Positions 50,679-52,943 of a stretch of 52,943 nucleotides of DNA are shown piece by piece. The position numbers and the translations under genes were made by a program. This DNA is from Actinomycetota bacterium. Lineage in GTDB: Bacteria; Actinomycetota; Acidimicrobiia; Acidimicrobiales; Ilumatobacteraceae. The DNA lies in contig JAPLAA010000080.1 in assembly GCA_026393475.1 (NCBI GenBank), positions 1-52,943 on the forward strand, in the 5' to 3' direction. The notes under the pieces are model-generated. The model did no database searches and had not been told where the DNA came from. It saw nothing but the letters and a program-made list of their open reading frames with translations. Numbering within the stretch: the first letter of the stretch is position 1; each line of letters begins with the position of its first letter.

Positions 50679-50713
50679 GATCGCACCGGCCCGTGTGACG
50701 GGCAGCTGCGATC
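50679..50713. terminator. Strong two-part hairpin between convergent genes
   Basis: GATCGCA (50679-50685) pairs with TGCGATC (50707-50713), and GCCCGT (50689-50694) with ACGGGC (50698-50703) around a GTG loop, with a 3x3 internal loop. All 13 pairs are perfect. It sits 16 nt after the FKBP stop and 23 nt from the stop of the opposing lipoprotein gene, so it can serve both. Confidence 0.7.
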
Positions 50714-50735
50714 GGACGCCGGTCGGCGGTGGGGC

Positions 50736-51521
50736 TCACGCCCCCAGGTCGATCACCAACCGCTGCGGGTCGCGCAGCACGCTCACCCGCAGGTCGCGCT
50801 CACGGTCGAGACCGATGGCCCAGACCTGGACGCCCTCGGAGTTGTCGATCAGGCGGATCTCCTCGATCCACGAGACGTTGTCGGGGAAGAGGTCGATCGG
50901 ACCGGCGTACTCGGTCGGCACGCCGGCTGCGTCCACGTCGTACATCCACGCCTCGACGCTCGCGAGCAGGGTCGCCTCGCCGCGAACGGTGACGAACTGG
51001 TCGTCGGTCTGGCCGAGGGTGATCGGATCGTCGGTGTACCGCACCCAGTACCCGGGCGGGGTGCCGGGCGTGGGCGCGTCGCCGGGGGCGAACTCGATCA
51101 CGATCCGCTCGAAGCAGGCGTGCGCGCCCGTGCGGATGTCGACGCCGACCAACGAGGTGAGCCCGCCGGGGAAGTCCGACATCACGCCGTCACGCCCGCC
51201 GATCGACGCACACGTCGACGCCGTGGTGCTGGTCGACGACGCCGAGGGCACGGTCGATGAACTGGTCGGCGAACTGGTGGGCGAGCTGGTCGGGGGAGGT
51301 GTCGTCGCCGGCGTCGTGGTGGCCGGTGCCGTGGTGACCGCTGGTGGTGTCGTCGCGACGGAGGTCGACACGCTCGTCGTCGCCGGGGCGACCGAACTCG
51401 TCACCGGCACGGCATCGCCGCCGTCCGAGCACGACGCGACCGACAGTGCCGACATCGCTGCGACCAGCGCAGCGAACCGGAACCCGGAGCGCAACGACCT
51501 GGAGCCGATCACGGTGGTCAT
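50736..51521 (-). CDS. Secreted lipoprotein with AMIN-like domain
   Basis: 261 aa. A basic n-region, hydrophobic core (FAALVAAMSALSVASC) and the lipobox VASC near residue 31 indicate lipid attachment outside the membrane. Residues ~40-100 are an S/T/P linker. The remaining domain (HACFERIVIEFAP, PPGYWVRYTDDP, RDPQRLVIDLGA) has the beta-strand pattern of actinobacterial AMIN-like domains, which are thought to bind cell-wall or envelope material. Ligand unknown. It is divergent from the MttB-family gene at 51619 and convergent with the FKBP gene. Confidence 0.82.
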   Translation of the reverse strand: MTTVIGSRSLRSGFRFAALVAAMSALSVASCSDGGDAVPVTSSVAPATTSVSTSVATTPPAVTTAPATTTPATTPPPTSSPTSSPTSSSTVPSASSTSTTASTCASIGGRDGVMSDFPGGLTSLVGVDIRTGAHACFERIVIEFAPGDAPTPGTPPGYWVRYTDDPITLGQTDDQFVTVRGEATLLASVEAWMYDVDAAGVPTEYAGPIDLFPDNVSWIEEIRLIDNSEGVQVWAIGLDRERDLRVSVLRDPQRLVIDLGA

Positions 51522-51606
51522 GCCGTCATCGTGCGCCGGGGCCGCGGCGGTGCCTACGGACCGAGGTCCCGATCCGAGAACCTGATCCGCCCCTGCGACG
51601 CACGGC

Positions 51607-51612
51607 TACCAT
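51607..51612 (+). promoter_or_regulatory. -10 box TACCAT for the second MttB-family gene
   Basis: TANNNT hexamer 6 nt before the GTG at 51619, consistent with a leaderless transcript. Confidence 0.4.
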
Positions 51613-51618
51613 CTCGCC

Positions 51619-52943
51619 GTGAGCCGCACCGGTCGAGCACGGGAACGTCGCACCACCGGGGAGGTCCGCCAGCTCCCGTGGCGCCAACTCACCAACCCTC
51701 ACGCGCCGATCGAGGTGTTGTCCGCCGATCAGGTCGAGGAGATCCATCGGGCCTCGTTGCGGCTGTTGGCCACGACGGGGATGCGCATGCTCTCCGCGTC
51801 CGCCCGGGCCGTGCTCCGCCAGGCGGGCTGTGTGGTCGACGACCTGATGGTGCGCTTCGACCCCGATCTGATCGAGGCGTCCGTCGCGCTCGCGCCGTCC
51901 CAGTTCGGATTGCGGGCCAGGAACCCCCACCGATCGCTCATCATCGGCGGCAACCACGTCACGTTCACCTCGGTCGGCGGACCGGCGTTCTGTCACGACC
52001 TCGACCGCGGACGACGCCCCGGCACCGCGGCCGAGCAGACCGAGTACCTGAAGGTCATCCAGGCGCTCGACATCATCCACCAGGAGGGCGGCGGGCCGTT
52101 CGAGGCGCTCGACCTCGACCCGGCGACACGCCACCTCGACCTCAACCTGAGCCTCATCCGTCTGGTCGACAAGAGTTGGCAGGGGATCGCCCTCGGCCGT
52201 GAACGAGCGGCGGACGCGATCGACATGGCGGCGATCGCGCTGGGGACCGATCGCGACGGTCTGGCCGTCGACCCGGCGATCCTTGCCATCGTCAACACGA
52301 ACACGCCGCTCACCCTCGACGAGCCCATGTCGGACGGGCTCTTCGAGCTGTCGGGCGCCGGGCAGGCCGTGTGCATCACGCCGTTCACCCTCGCCGGCGC
52401 GATGGCACCGGCCACCCTCGCCGGCGCGCTCGTCCTCCAGAACGCCGAGGTGCTGGCGTGCGCCACCCTCGTCCAACTCCTCCGCCCCGGCGCCCCCGTC
52501 GTGTACGGCTCGTTCACCTCGAACGTCGACATGCGCAGCGGCTCGCCCGCGTTCGGCACCCCCGAGTACACCAAGGCCGCGCAGGCCAGCGGACAGCTCG
52601 CCCGCCGCTACGGGCTGCCGTTCCGCTCGTCGAACACCACCACCTCCAACACCGTCGACGCCCAGGCGGTGTACGAGAGCTCGATGTCGCTGTGGGGCGC
52701 GGTGATGGGCGGCGCCAACCTCGTCTACCACGCCGCCGGATGGCTGGAGGGCGGTCTGACCGCCTCGTTCGAGAAGCTCGTGATCGACGCCGAGATGCTC
52801 CAGATGATCGCCGAATACCTCCAGCCGATCGTGATCGACGACGACACCCTGGCCCTCGACGCGATCGCCGATGTCGGCCCCGGCGGCCACTTCTTCGGCT
52901 CCCCGCACACCATCCAGCGCTACGAGCGGGCGTTCTACTCGCC
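51619..52943 (+). CDS. Trimethylamine methyltransferase (MttB) family protein, non-pyrrolysine type (3' end missing)
   Basis: At least 441 codons, open at the window edge. No in-frame TAG occurs, so it is not a pyrrolysine enzyme in the part seen. It is a paralogue of the gene at 9770: shared landmarks are the Arg-rich N-terminus (TGRARER), VLSADQVEEIHRASL, NTNTPLTLDEPM, ITPFTLAGAMAPATLAGAL, SNVDMRSGSPAFGTPEY, SLWGAVMGGANL and DVGPGGHFFGSPHT. Sequence differs enough elsewhere that a different methylated substrate is likely. The GTG start has a TACCAT -10 box 6 nt upstream. A corrinoid protein gene may follow outside the window. Confidence 0.88.
   Translation, partial: MSRTGRARERRTTGEVRQLPWRQLTNPHAPIEVLSADQVEEIHRASLRLLATTGMRMLSASARAVLRQAGCVVDDLMVRFDPDLIEASVALAPSQFGLRARNPHRSLIIGGNHVTFTSVGGPAFCHDLDRGRRPGTAAEQTEYLKVIQALDIIHQEGGGPFEALDLDPATRHLDLNLSLIRLVDKSWQGIALGRERAADAIDMAAIALGTDRDGLAVDPAILAIVNTNTPLTLDEPMSDGLFELSGAGQAVCITPFTLAGAMAPATLAGALVLQNAEVLACATLVQLLRPGAPVVYGSFTSNVDMRSGSPAFGTPEYTKAAQASGQLARRYGLPFRSSNTTTSNTVDAQAVYESSMSLWGAVMGGANLVYHAAGWLEGGLTASFEKLVIDAEMLQMIAEYLQPIVIDDDTLALDAIADVGPGGHFFGSPHTIQRYERAFYS

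Overview
The window is about 53 kb of very GC-rich, gene-dense bacterial DNA. Strong G/C bias at third codon positions, many GTG starts, TANNNT -10 boxes placed 6-9 nt before start codons (leaderless transcripts), and a gene stock of sarcosine oxidase, non-pyrrolysine MttB enzymes and secreted lipoproteins with Thr-rich linkers all point to an actinobacterium. My best guess is an Ilumatobacter-like member of the Acidimicrobiia; that placement is inference. No rRNA, tRNA, CRISPR array or transposase was recognised. No gene-free stretch exceeds 300 nt; the longest is 5583-5806, which holds a hairpin repeat.

Layout. 2-1459: end of an oligopeptide ABC ATPase. 1552-5582 (minus): four-gene heterotetrameric sarcosine oxidase operon (soxG, soxA, soxB, soxD), flanked on both sides by copies of one ~50-nt hairpin repeat. 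5807-7223: two small membrane proteins and a nitroreductase. 7224-11347 (minus): MttB-family methyltransferase and a dimethylglycine/sarcosine dehydrogenase-like protein. 11445-13664: enolase-superfamily enzyme convergent with, and overlapped by, a membrane glycosyltransferase. 13780-16079 (minus): carbamate kinase plus a cyclic-2,3-diphosphoglycerate-synthetase-like GTPase. 16221-19003 (minus): lipoprotein, IclR regulator, Na+/Ca2+ exchanger. 19123-26355 (plus): histidine utilisation operon hutH-hutU-phyH-def-hutF-hutI, with every junction overlapping or nearly so.

26402-36182 is the most unusual block: a translationally coupled minus-strand operon (small conserved protein, DyP-peroxidase/lipoxygenase-like fusion, alpha-dioxygenase-type heme peroxidase, patatin phospholipase) facing away from a catalase-fold heme protein across 95 nt. 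Together these look like a complete oxylipin-forming set: lipase to release fatty acid, two dioxygenases to make hydroperoxides, heme proteins to rearrange them. 36161-38848 is a large cyclase/ATPase regulator convergent with it.

38912-44699 (plus): TetR regulator and a five-gene NAD-linked molybdenum formate dehydrogenase. 44763-50184: luciferase-like flavin oxidoreductase, a small gene broken by an in-frame TAG, an S1P-lyase-like PLP decarboxylase divergent from an aminotransferase / arginase-fold / thioesterase operon. 50286-52943: FKBP prolyl isomerase, an AMIN-like lipoprotein, and a second MttB-family gene running off the end.

How the parts may work together: methylated amines (betaine, dimethylglycine, sarcosine) are demethylated by the MttB, DMGDH-like and Sox enzymes. 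C1 units and the formyl group of histidine are expected to end as formate, which the formate dehydrogenase can oxidise. The usual formylglutamate deformylase (HutG) is absent and a peptide-deformylase-fold protein sits in its place in the hut operon.
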